From: Flavobacteriales bacterium
Lineage (GTDB): Bacteria > Bacteroidota > Bacteroidia > Flavobacteriales > BACL11
DNA: 9,578 nucleotides
Assembly: GCA_002710495.1 (NCBI GenBank)
Contig: PAKE01000014.1
Coordinates: forward strand, 1-9,578
Direction of reading: 5' to 3'
A program made the position numbers and the translations under genes. The notes under the pieces were generated by a model. That model was not told where the DNA came from. It ran no database searches and saw only the letters and a program-made list of their open reading frames with translations. Shown in pieces: positions 1 through 6,974 of the stretch; the first letter of the stretch is position 1, and every line of letters starts with the position of its first letter.

Positions 1-1055
1 ATAAATATGAGTTAGGACTTATATATGTTATTGATACTTGTTCAGCACATTGCCGATTCTGTTACAGAGAAGAATTAATAGCAAGAAAAGAAATAGAAAG
101 AGAAGATGGTTCGGTTGCTTCAAAAGCAACAGCAAAAATACCTGAACTTGTTGAATATATTTTAGAATACAACAAGATAGTAGAAGAGAATGGAGGAAAA
201 CATCCAGAAACAAATCGGGAAAAATTAAGAGAAATTTTAATGTCAGGAGGAGATCCAATGGTACTTCCTAATAAGAAATTAGCCGAGTGGTTATCAGCTT
301 TGGCTGATGCAGGAATCGAATGTATTCGTATCGGCACTAAAGAATTAGCATTTTATCCTGATAGATTTGACCAAACATTCTTTGATATGCTTGACAACTT
401 CAATGAACTATTTCCGGAAGTGCAATTAAGAATGATGGTTCATTTTAACCACCCGGATGAATTTCTTCAAAAAAACAAAGATGGAGAATATATTGAAAAT
501 CCCGAGGGAGGCTTAATGTGGATAGAAAGCACAAAAAGAGCTGTTAAGGAATTATCAAAACGATATTATATTACAACAATAAATCAATCTCCATTTATTA
601 AGGGGATCAATCATGATCCTGATGCATTGAGAATAATGCAGCGTGAATTAAAAAGAAATAATATAAATAATCAGTATTTTTTCTGCGGACGTGATATTGT
701 GGGACACAAAGCTTTTAACCTTAGTATAGAAGATTCATGGAATTTGTTAAATGAGTCTCAAAAAGGATTATCTGGAGTAGAATCAACTGCAAGACTATCT
801 ATCACTCATTATCTAGGAAAAACAGAAGTAGTTGCAGTAACTAATGAGCCAATACCGGGAGTTCCTGGCACAGAGAATGGGGTAGTAATATTTAAATTAT
901 TACGTGGAGCTTTCGACGCTCCATTAAAAGGTAAGGTAGCTATTGTCGGTAGAAATCCCCAAGCAATATGGTTTAGTGGATATGAAGATCGAGTTATTTA
1001 TGATGAAGCAGGGTTATTTAGAAAATCTATGCAAGATACAAGTAGTGTTAGCTAA
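1..1055 (+). CDS. KamA-family radical SAM aminomutase-like protein (5'-truncated by window edge)
   Basis: The frame is open from the left edge (first whole codon at base 3) to TAA at 1053-1055, giving 350 visible residues. By comparison with lysine 2,3-aminomutase about 110 N-terminal residues are missing; the ATG at 240 is internal. Visible residues 12-22 read TCSAHCRFCYR, a C-x3-C-x2-C radical SAM 4Fe-4S site (C13, C17, C20), followed by R22, which aligns with the KamA arginine that binds the substrate carboxylate. Other KamA landmarks are SGGD (81-84), HFNHP (147-151), INQS (193-196) and CGRD (228-231). Where KamA has its PLP-lysine motif PGGGGK, this protein has YLGK (270-273), so the lysine may be kept in a changed setting. 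It is longer than KamA between the Cys motif and SGGD and after HFNHP, and lacks the Cys-rich zinc tail. KamA enzymes move the alpha-amino group to the beta carbon using SAM and PLP. Family is secure; substrate is unknown and lysine is only one candidate. Confidence 0.85.
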   Translation, partial: KYELGLIYVIDTCSAHCRFCYREELIARKEIEREDGSVASKATAKIPELVEYILEYNKIVEENGGKHPETNREKLREILMSGGDPMVLPNKKLAEWLSALADAGIECIRIGTKELAFYPDRFDQTFFDMLDNFNELFPEVQLRMMVHFNHPDEFLQKNKDGEYIENPEGGLMWIESTKRAVKELSKRYYITTINQSPFIKGINHDPDALRIMQRELKRNNINNQYFFCGRDIVGHKAFNLSIEDSWNLLNESQKGLSGVESTARLSITHYLGKTEVVAVTNEPIPGVPGTENGVVIFKLLRGAFDAPLKGKVAIVGRNPQAIWFSGYEDRVIYDEAGLFRKSMQDTSSVS

Positions 1056-1112
1056 ACAACTCATCAATAAATCTAAAACATCTGCTAAAAGAGTAAATAT
1101 TAATTATAAAAG
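1056..1112 (+). other. 57-base spacer between KamA-like gene and CoA-transferase A
   Basis: This is the only real gap in the + strand gene set, whose other junctions overlap. It is A/T-rich, with no hairpin and no T-run, so nothing here would end transcription. I looked for the Bacteroidota promoter core TAnnTTTG and did not find it, nor a Shine-Dalgarno before ATG 1113. Read-through from the KamA-like gene is the simplest reading, with an A/T-rich translation leader at the 3' end of the spacer. Confidence 0.4.
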
Positions 1113-1826
1113 ATGATCAATAAACAAGTTACTTCCTTAGTAGAATCGGTTTCTGATATATTCGATGGAGCAACAGTTATGATTGGAGGTTTTGGTGAAG
1201 CTGGTAGTCCAATTGAATTAATCCATGCACTAATTGATAATGGAGCTAAAAACTTAACAGTTATTAGTAATAACACTGGTAGCGGACATGTTGGATTAGC
1301 TGCACTTATTGAGAACAAACAAGTAAAAAAAATGATTTGTTCGTTCCCAAGAACAGTAAATTCTATGGTTTTTCCTAAACTTTACAGAGATGGAAAAATA
1401 GAGTTAGAATTAGTACCCCAAGGAACTCTTGCTGAAAGAATAAGGGCAGGGGGAGCTGGTATTCCTGCTTTTTTCACTCCCACTTCAGTAGACACTCCTC
1501 TTGCTATTGGGAAAGAAAGTAGAATAATTAATGGAATAGAAAATGTATTAGAGTACGCTATAAAAGCAGATTATTCTTTAGTGAAATGCCATAAAGCCGA
1601 CAGATATGGCAATCTTATTTATCACGCAACAGCTCGTAATTTCGGACCAATAATGTGTTCCGCTGCAAATATTGCAATTGTACAGTCAAAACAAGTTGTT
1701 GAGATAGGACAATTAAACCCAGAAGAAATAATCACTCCAGGAATTTTTGTACAAAGAGTAATTAAGATTACTAATCCTGCACACGAATCGGAATTGGTGG
1801 AAAATCAAATGCGATACCCATGTTAG
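1113..1826 (+). CDS. 3-oxoacid CoA-transferase, subunit A (PcaI/ScoA-like)
   Basis: This is the alpha subunit of a family I CoA-transferase, which with the next gene would move CoA from a donor such as succinyl-CoA to a 3-oxo acid in the cytoplasm. At 237 aa it has normal length. Residues 18-33, DGATVMIGGFGEAGSP, match the family signature D-G-x2-hydrophobic3-G-G-F-x3-G-x-P. The block VPQGTLAERIRAGG (101-114) and the text SFPR before it (77-80) look more like the 3-oxoadipate type (PcaI) than acetoacetate AtoD, though substrate cannot be assigned this way. The start is ATG 1113, placing the signature at the usual distance from the N-terminus; there is no Shine-Dalgarno, only an A/T-rich leader. 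A 57-base gap separates it from the KamA-like gene, and its 3' end overlaps subunit B by 7 bases, suggesting coupled translation. No genes for aromatic degradation are nearby, so a protocatechuate role is not supported here. Confidence 0.93.
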   Translation: MINKQVTSLVESVSDIFDGATVMIGGFGEAGSPIELIHALIDNGAKNLTVISNNTGSGHVGLAALIENKQVKKMICSFPRTVNSMVFPKLYRDGKIELELVPQGTLAERIRAGGAGIPAFFTPTSVDTPLAIGKESRIINGIENVLEYAIKADYSLVKCHKADRYGNLIYHATARNFGPIMCSAANIAIVQSKQVVEIGQLNPEEIITPGIFVQRVIKITNPAHESELVENQMRYPC

Positions 1827-2494
1827 ACGAAAAAGAAATAGGTTGGAGAAGAGAAGAAATGGCTCAAAAGGTAGCTCTCGATATTCCTGAAGGGTCTTAT
1901 GTGAATTTAGGAATTGGCATTCCTGAACTAGTAGCCGACTTTGTTCCTGAAGACAGAGAAGTAATATACCAAACAGAAAACGGATTACTTGGTATGGGAA
2001 AAGCTCCTGCAAAAGAAGAGGAAGACAGAGAGCTTGTAAATGCAGGAAAAAAATGTATATCTGCAATTTCTGGAGCTAGTTATTTTCATCATGCCGATAG
2101 TTTTGCAATGATAAGAGGAGGTCATATAGATATTTGTGTACTTGGAGCAATGCAAGTTTCAAAAAATGGGGATTTAGCAAATTGGAGTACTGGCAAAAAA
2201 GACGCTATCCCTGCTGTTGGTGGAGCTATGGATTTAGTAGCGGGAGTAAAAAGAATTTTTGTAATCACACAACACACAACCAAAAAAGGACTACCAAAAA
2301 TTATCAATGATTGTACATTCCCTTTAACAGGCAAAAATGTTGTAGAAAGAATTTATACAAATCTTGCTATTATTGATGTAAAAGAAGATGGTTTATTTAT
2401 TAAAGAATTATCTCCAAATATTGATTTTGATTTTGTGCAAAAACACACTGAAGCCACTTTACTTCAATACGAAAAAAATAATCCTTTATTATGA
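1820..2494 (+). CDS. 3-oxoacid CoA-transferase, subunit B (PcaJ/ScoB-like)
   Basis: This is the catalytic beta subunit of the heterodimeric CoA-transferase. At 224 aa it is of normal length. The active-site motif is QTENGLLG at residues 51-58, with E53 as the glutamate expected to form the glutamyl-CoA thioester; the usual Ser before Glu is Thr here. Other family landmarks are VNLGIGIP (28-35), FAMIRGGHID (95-104), GDLANW (118-123) and GGAMDLVAG (134-142). I take ATG 1820 as the start because it overlaps the end of subunit A and leaves a short N-terminal lead before the conserved REEMAQ; a downstream ATG at that Met (codon 14) is possible but would trim the family's usual first helix. The stop overlaps the next start as ATGA (2491-2494), tying it tightly to the aminotransferase gene. 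Reaction class is certain; which 3-oxo acid is used is not, with 3-oxoadipate-like six-carbon acids or acetoacetate as the main options. Confidence 0.93.
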   Translation: MLDEKEIGWRREEMAQKVALDIPEGSYVNLGIGIPELVADFVPEDREVIYQTENGLLGMGKAPAKEEEDRELVNAGKKCISAISGASYFHHADSFAMIRGGHIDICVLGAMQVSKNGDLANWSTGKKDAIPAVGGAMDLVAGVKRIFVITQHTTKKGLPKIINDCTFPLTGKNVVERIYTNLAIIDVKEDGLFIKELSPNIDFDFVQKHTEATLLQYEKNNPLL

Positions 2495-3834
2495 ATACAA
2501 AGAGTAATCAACTAGGAAAGCAAAGTGAAAAGATTTATGATAGAGCCACCAAAGTATTAACAGGTGGAGTGAGCAGGAATACTATTTTCCGTAATCCCCA
2601 TCCTTTCTATGTGTCAACTGCTAATGGAAGTTACATAACAGACGTAGATGGTTGCAAAAGAATTGATTTTGCAAACAATATGGCTTCTTTAATTCATGGG
2701 CATTCTCATCCTAAAATAATAGAAGCTGTTACTGATCAATTACAAAAAGGGTCAGCATTTACTATGGGTTCTGAATTAGAAGTTAAGTATGCCGAACTAC
2801 TAAATGATCGCACAAAATCTTTTGAGAAAATTAGATTTATGAACTCTGGAACAGAAGCGGTAATGACAATGATAAAAGCGTCTAGAGTTTATACAGGAAA
2901 ACATAAGATTGCAAAAGCAGAGGGGACTTATCATGGCACTTACGATTATGCTGAGATTAGCCAAACTTCAAATCCTGCGAATTGGGGAACTATTGACAAG
3001 CCAAATCCTGTTCCTATTGTAGAAGAAACTCCTAAGGGAGTTTTAAATGACATGGTTATTTTCCCATATAACGATATTGAAAGAACTATTAAAATCTTAA
3101 ATCAGAATGCTAATGAAATTGCTTGTGTATTAATTGATCTTGTACCACATAGAGTAGGTCTTATTCCTGCAACTAAAGAATATATTGATGCTATTTACAA
3201 ATGGACAAGAGAGAATAATACAATTTTGGCTTTTGATGAGGTTGTAACTTACAGAGTGAATTATTCTGGAGCACAACAAAATTATAATGTAGAACCAGAT
3301 TTAACAGCTTTAGGGAAAATTATTGGAGGAGGTTTTCCTATTGGAGCATTAGCTGGGAAATCTGAAATTATGCAAGTACTTGACCCTACAGAAAAAAAAA
3401 TAAGACATCCACATTCAGGGACCTTCTCTGCCAACCCTATCTCTATGACTGCTGGTTATACAGCAATGAAGATGTTTGACAAACAAGCTGTTTTAGACCT
3501 GAATAAACTAACCAAGATAGCAATAAAACAAATAGAAGAATCAATTAGTTTATCAGGAATACCAGCTTGTGTTACAGGAGATGGATCTATGTTCAGAGTG
3601 CATTTTAATAATAATAAACCAACAACATACAGAGAAGCCTATCAAGAAAAGGAGATAAAAACGATTATTAATGAATTACTTGATTATTTATTTTTAAAAG
3701 AAAATATCATCATGATAAATACTTGTGCTTGTATGTTTGCTACTACTCTCAATCAACAGCATGTTGACAGATTATCAGAAGCATTATTAAATGGTTTCCG
3801 AATAATAAAACCAAAACTGGAAAATATTTCTTAA
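2491..3834 (+). CDS. Class III PLP aminotransferase (GSAM-like, resembles beta-amino-acid aminotransferases)
   Basis: A 447-aa fold-type I PLP enzyme of aminotransferase class III. Visible landmarks: GGVSRNTIF (25-33), MNSGTEA (117-123, PLP phosphate contact), GTYHG (145-149), FDEV (248-251, Asp to pyridine N), TALGK (272-276) with K276 as the Schiff-base lysine, and SGTFSANP (309-316). It resembles both glutamate-1-semialdehyde aminomutase (HemL) and beta-phenylalanine aminotransferase. The spacing DEVVTYR, the SR at 28-29 and the SGTF motif fit the latter better; as I recall, the SR arginine binds the beta-amino-acid carboxylate there. A second arginine I recall near the C-terminus of that enzyme has no clear match around INTCACMF (409-416). 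The usual E-P-x-x-G segment is replaced by DLVPH (216-220). The start overlaps the CoA-transferase B stop as ATGA. Its likely role is to turn a beta-amino acid into a 3-oxo acid for that CoA-transferase, which is inference. HemL is a less likely alternative. Confidence 0.9.
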   Translation: MNTKSNQLGKQSEKIYDRATKVLTGGVSRNTIFRNPHPFYVSTANGSYITDVDGCKRIDFANNMASLIHGHSHPKIIEAVTDQLQKGSAFTMGSELEVKYAELLNDRTKSFEKIRFMNSGTEAVMTMIKASRVYTGKHKIAKAEGTYHGTYDYAEISQTSNPANWGTIDKPNPVPIVEETPKGVLNDMVIFPYNDIERTIKILNQNANEIACVLIDLVPHRVGLIPATKEYIDAIYKWTRENNTILAFDEVVTYRVNYSGAQQNYNVEPDLTALGKIIGGGFPIGALAGKSEIMQVLDPTEKKIRHPHSGTFSANPISMTAGYTAMKMFDKQAVLDLNKLTKIAIKQIEESISLSGIPACVTGDGSMFRVHFNNNKPTTYREAYQEKEIKTIINELLDYLFLKENIIMINTCACMFATTLNQQHVDRLSEALLNGFRIIKPKLENIS

Positions 3835-3858
3835 TTAAAACTTTTTTGTAGAATAAAA

Positions 3859-3880
3859 AAAGCCGAGCATGCTCGGCTTT
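3859..3880. terminator. Bidirectional intrinsic terminator between convergent operons
   Basis: A perfect 22-base palindrome folds as a 9-bp stem around a CATG loop; its GC core is GCCGAG-CATG-CTCGGC. It lies in the 74-base gap between the + strand aminotransferase stop and the - strand ftsZ stop. The T-run is unequal: read on the - strand the stem is followed into seven T (complement of the A-run at 3855-3861), while on the + strand only TTT (3878-3880) precedes CAAC. It should therefore stop ftsZ transcripts well and + strand transcripts less well. Confidence 0.9.
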
Positions 3881-3908
3881 CAACAATCAATAAAAAACAA
3901 ATTTTCCT

Positions 3909-5609
3909 CTAATCTACATTATCGTGTAGAAAAGAATTGTTTTGTTTGAGTTGAACAACATTATCATCTCCCAAAGATAATGTTTGGCTTGAAATCTCAG
4001 AATCTGAAGAGTGAGGAGTATCTTCCAAATCTATTCCATTTCTTTTAAAAGCTGGCTCATCAATTAAATTTGTTAATCCTGATGGAGTTCGTAAAATATT
4101 AGAAATGTTCTTTAATTTTTCTTCTCTTTTTCTAGAAGTAATTTCATTTTCAGGCAAATCTTGGGAATTAATACTAACTCTTTCTCTCATTAAAGGAGCT
4201 TTTTCGGTTTCTTCCATATTAAAATGAAATGAAACTTCTTCTTGATTATCTTCCTCTTTTATTTCCTCTTTTTCTGAATCCAAATCTAATATAACTTCTT
4301 CTTCAACTTCATTAGTTTGTACAGTCTCGTCATCTAAAGATAAAATCACTCTTTCCTCTTCTTTCATCTCAGTTGTTTCTTCCTCTACAGAATCAGAAAC
4401 AGCAGGTTCTATTAGGTTATTTTCATCTTCTTCAGTGTTTGCTACAGTATCTTCTATTTCGGAGAAACTAACATCCATATTATCCTCAAAATCAAACATT
4501 GATTGCTGAGAGAAATCTTCTGTTAAGTTTTCTATCGTTTCATCTTTTATTTTAGAATTTGAAGAAATAGTATCTAAGGTTTCGTCTTCTCCAATGCCAA
4601 CTACCACTTCTTTTTGTTCTTCTTTTGCTTCAAAACCAGTTGCAATTACTGTAACAGAAAGTTTTGAACCTAATTCAGGATCTGTACCAACACCATTAAT
4701 AATATTTACATTATTACCAGCTTGTTTCTGTATAGTATCCGTAATTAATTTTAATTCATTCATTGAGATTTCATCTTCTTCAGAATCTCCCGTTACAATT
4801 TTTAGTAATACATGTTTTGAGCCAAATATATCATTATCATTTAAAAGTGGAGAATCTAATGCATTTTTTACAGCTTCCACTGCTCGATTTTCACCTTCTG
4901 CTTGCGCTTGTCCCATAATTGCAGTACCACTTTTTTGTAATACTAATCTGGCATCTGACAAATCAATATTTACAGTTAAATGTTGAGTAATTACTTCCGC
5001 AATTCCTTTAGTAGCAATATTTAATACCTCATTCGCTTTACTAAATGCTTTACTGAGTGTTAAATCACCATGAACTTCCAATAGCTTCTGATTATTAATA
5101 ACTAAAAGTGTGTCCACATGTTTTCTAAGTTCTTCTAAACCAGACTTAGCATGATCATGTCTTCTGCCTCCTTCTGTTTCAAATGGCATAGTAACCACTC
5201 CAACAGTAAGAATACCTTTTTCATTAGCTGCTTTTGCAATTACAGGAGCTGCTCCAGTTCCGGTACCACCACCCATTCCAGCAGTAATAAAAAGCATATT
5301 AGTATTAGAATCCAAGAGTTCATTTATCCTATCAATACTTTCAACAGCTGCTTGCATTCCAACTTCTGGATTAGAACCGGCTCCTAAACCACTAGTTAGA
5401 TTTTCTCCTAATTGTATTTTTACCGGAATTGGACTAGCTTCTAATGCTTGCGTATCTGTGTTGCAGACAGCAAAATCTACTCCTTCAATTCCATTCTCAT
5501 ACATGTAATTAATTGCATTTCCACCTCCACCTCCAATACCGATAACTTTTATAACAGAAGACTGGTTTTTCGGGAGATTGAAATCAATTATGTTTTCATT
5601 TTCGCTCAT
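3909..5609 (-). CDS. ftsZ: Cell division protein FtsZ
   Basis: FtsZ is the tubulin-like GTPase that polymerises into the cytokinetic ring at midcell. The 566-aa product has a normal GTPase core: IGIGGGGGNA (23-32), tubulin signature GGGTGTG (113-119), and the T7 loop NIDLSD (214-219) with the catalytic acidic residues D216 and D219. The core ends near residue 327. A long, very acidic linker follows to about 475, then a mixed-charge stretch (475-505), a conserved segment around LIDEPAFKRNGIDLEDTPHS (515-534) and the terminal peptide NNSFLHDNVD (557-566), the presumed FtsA-binding tail. It is much longer than the 383 aa of E. coli FtsZ because of the linker, as is usual in Bacteroidota. ATG 5607-5609 is the start; it lies 32 bases after the ftsA stop with no Shine-Dalgarno. 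It is the last gene of the dcw operon and is followed by the terminator. Confidence 0.99.
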   Translation of the reverse strand: MSENENIIDFNLPKNQSSVIKVIGIGGGGGNAINYMYENGIEGVDFAVCNTDTQALEASPIPVKIQLGENLTSGLGAGSNPEVGMQAAVESIDRINELLDSNTNMLFITAGMGGGTGTGAAPVIAKAANEKGILTVGVVTMPFETEGGRRHDHAKSGLEELRKHVDTLLVINNQKLLEVHGDLTLSKAFSKANEVLNIATKGIAEVITQHLTVNIDLSDARLVLQKSGTAIMGQAQAEGENRAVEAVKNALDSPLLNDNDIFGSKHVLLKIVTGDSEEDEISMNELKLITDTIQKQAGNNVNIINGVGTDPELGSKLSVTVIATGFEAKEEQKEVVVGIGEDETLDTISSNSKIKDETIENLTEDFSQQSMFDFEDNMDVSFSEIEDTVANTEEDENNLIEPAVSDSVEEETTEMKEEERVILSLDDETVQTNEVEEEVILDLDSEKEEIKEEDNQEEVSFHFNMEETEKAPLMRERVSINSQDLPENEITSRKREEKLKNISNILRTPSGLTNLIDEPAFKRNGIDLEDTPHSSDSEISSQTLSLGDDNVVQLKQNNSFLHDNVD

Positions 5610-5641
5610 AATTTATTGATTTTATTTGTTAATAATTTAGT

Positions 5642-6970
5642 TTAATTTATTTCTTCATCAGAGAACCAGTCCTCTAACATTTGTTTTAATTTTCCTCCTA
5701 TTCCTGATTTTGGAGTAATTGGAGGTTCCTCGGAAAGTTCAAGATTGTTAGAATCTGGATCTCCTCCTACAACCTTTTCCCAATCTACATTTTCAAATCC
5801 TTTCTGAACTAATCCAACACCTGTTGCGTAAATTGGGCTCTTTATTAGATCTTTCGAACCTTTTCCTAAATGTTCATTTGGCAACCCAATCCGAACCTCT
5901 TTTCCAGTTATATAAGAAAATAATTGGGGCAGATTTCTTAATTGAGAACCTCCTCCAGTTATAACAATTCCAGTCATTAATTTATCAAAATATCCGGAAG
6001 ATTTTATCTGATAATTTACTAAATCTATTATTTCTTTCATTCTTGATTCTATTACAGCAGATAAGTTTTTAACCGAAACTTCTTTCGGATCTTTCGTTCT
6101 TAATCCAGGAATAGAAACTATTACATTCTCCTTTGTAGAAGATGACATAGCAGACCCAAATTTTATTTTTAGCATTTCTGCTTGTTTTTCTAAAATCTGA
6201 ATTCCTTGTTTTATATCTTTAGTAATTACATTTCCTCCAAAAGGGATGACAGCAGTATGTCGAATAATTCCGTCTAAAAATATAGCAATGTCAGTTGTAC
6301 CTCCACCTATATCTACCAGACAAACTCCTTCTTGTAATTCATCATTATCCAAAACTGCTTCAGCTGAGGCGAACGGTTCTAAAATTAAATCTCTTGGTTT
6401 TAATCCTGCTTTTGTTACACATCTGATTATATTTTTTACAGCAGCACTCTTAGCTGTAATAATATGGAAGTTCGCTTCTATATGTACTCCAGCCATTCCC
6501 TTAGGATCCTGAATAAAGTCTTCTCCATCAACCGTATACTCCTGTGGAATTACATGTATAACCTCTTCACCTGGAATAGTAACTAACTTAAACATATTAC
6601 TATCTAATTTATCTAAATCCAAATTTGTAATTTCCTCATCAATATCATCACGAACCATCTCTCCTCTATGTTGTAGACTCTTTATATGCTGACCAGCAAT
6701 ACCAACATACACCTCATCAATTGTTATTCCAGATTCTTTTTCAGCATCTTCTACAGCAATTTTTATCGAATCTACTGTTTTATCAATATTAGCCACAACT
6801 CCTCTGCTAACTCCATTCGAAACAGATTTTCCTGTACCGAGTATTTCTAATTTACCATACTGATCCTTCTTACCAACTATTACAGTTATTTTTGTTGTTC
6901 CTATATCTAATCCTACTACAATTTCAGACTGATTGTCAATATTCTCTGTTGTGTTTGTGTTATCTTTCAT
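5642..6970 (-). CDS. ftsA: Cell division protein FtsA
   Basis: FtsA is an actin-fold ATP-binding protein that anchors FtsZ to the inner membrane and recruits later divisome proteins. The 442-aa product shows the fold's motifs in order: phosphate 1 VGLDIGTTKI (19-28), phosphate 2 LVDIGGGTTD (218-227) and adenosine motif GIVITGGG (334-341). The 1C/SHS2 domain falls between the first two, roughly residues 95-190. After a polar linker (about 400-420) the C-terminus ends in GIGGKLKQMLEDWF (423-436), an amphipathic helix of the membrane-targeting kind. The ATG at 6968-6970 puts the phosphate 1 motif after an 18-residue polar lead. It follows ftsQ by only 4 bases and precedes ftsZ by 32, so it is expressed from an upstream promoter outside the window or inside upstream genes. 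Nothing is missing or unusual. Confidence 0.98.
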   Translation of the reverse strand: MKDNTNTTENIDNQSEIVVGLDIGTTKITVIVGKKDQYGKLEILGTGKSVSNGVSRGVVANIDKTVDSIKIAVEDAEKESGITIDEVYVGIAGQHIKSLQHRGEMVRDDIDEEITNLDLDKLDSNMFKLVTIPGEEVIHVIPQEYTVDGEDFIQDPKGMAGVHIEANFHIITAKSAAVKNIIRCVTKAGLKPRDLILEPFASAEAVLDNDELQEGVCLVDIGGGTTDIAIFLDGIIRHTAVIPFGGNVITKDIKQGIQILEKQAEMLKIKFGSAMSSSTKENVIVSIPGLRTKDPKEVSVKNLSAVIESRMKEIIDLVNYQIKSSGYFDKLMTGIVITGGGSQLRNLPQLFSYITGKEVRIGLPNEHLGKGSKDLIKSPIYATGVGLVQKGFENVDWEKVVGGDPDSNNLELSEEPPITPKSGIGGKLKQMLEDWFSDEEIN

Positions 6971-6974
6971 TTTT

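Noticed and set aside
240..242. ATG as the start of the KamA-like gene
   Set aside because: The same frame is open upstream to the window edge and encodes the radical SAM Cys motif at bases 39-62, so this Met is internal (just before SGGD).
1056..1112. Bacteroidota-type promoter in the spacer
   Set aside because: No TAnnTTTG core or TTTG upstream element found at a fitting distance from ATG 1113.
1713..2066. 117-codon open frame on the - strand over the CoA-transferase genes
   Set aside because: It is antisense to two conserved CDSs, gives a Leu/Phe-rich nonsense-like product and has no context.
2491..3834. HemL (glutamate-1-semialdehyde aminomutase) for haem synthesis
   Set aside because: The fold and PLP residues fit, but the T-Y-R spacing after DEV, the SR near the N-terminus, the SGTFSANP text and the CoA-transferase operon fit a beta-amino-acid aminotransferase better. 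Not fully excluded.
1..3834. Classical lysine fermentation cluster
   Set aside because: None of kamD, kamE, kdd, kce or kal is in the window, and the aminotransferase is not part of that pathway. They could lie upstream, so this stays open beyond the window.
4594..4986. 130-codon open frame on the + strand inside ftsZ
   Set aside because: It is antisense to a conserved FtsZ core and the peptide is Ser/Thr/Phe-rich low-complexity text typical of a shadow frame.
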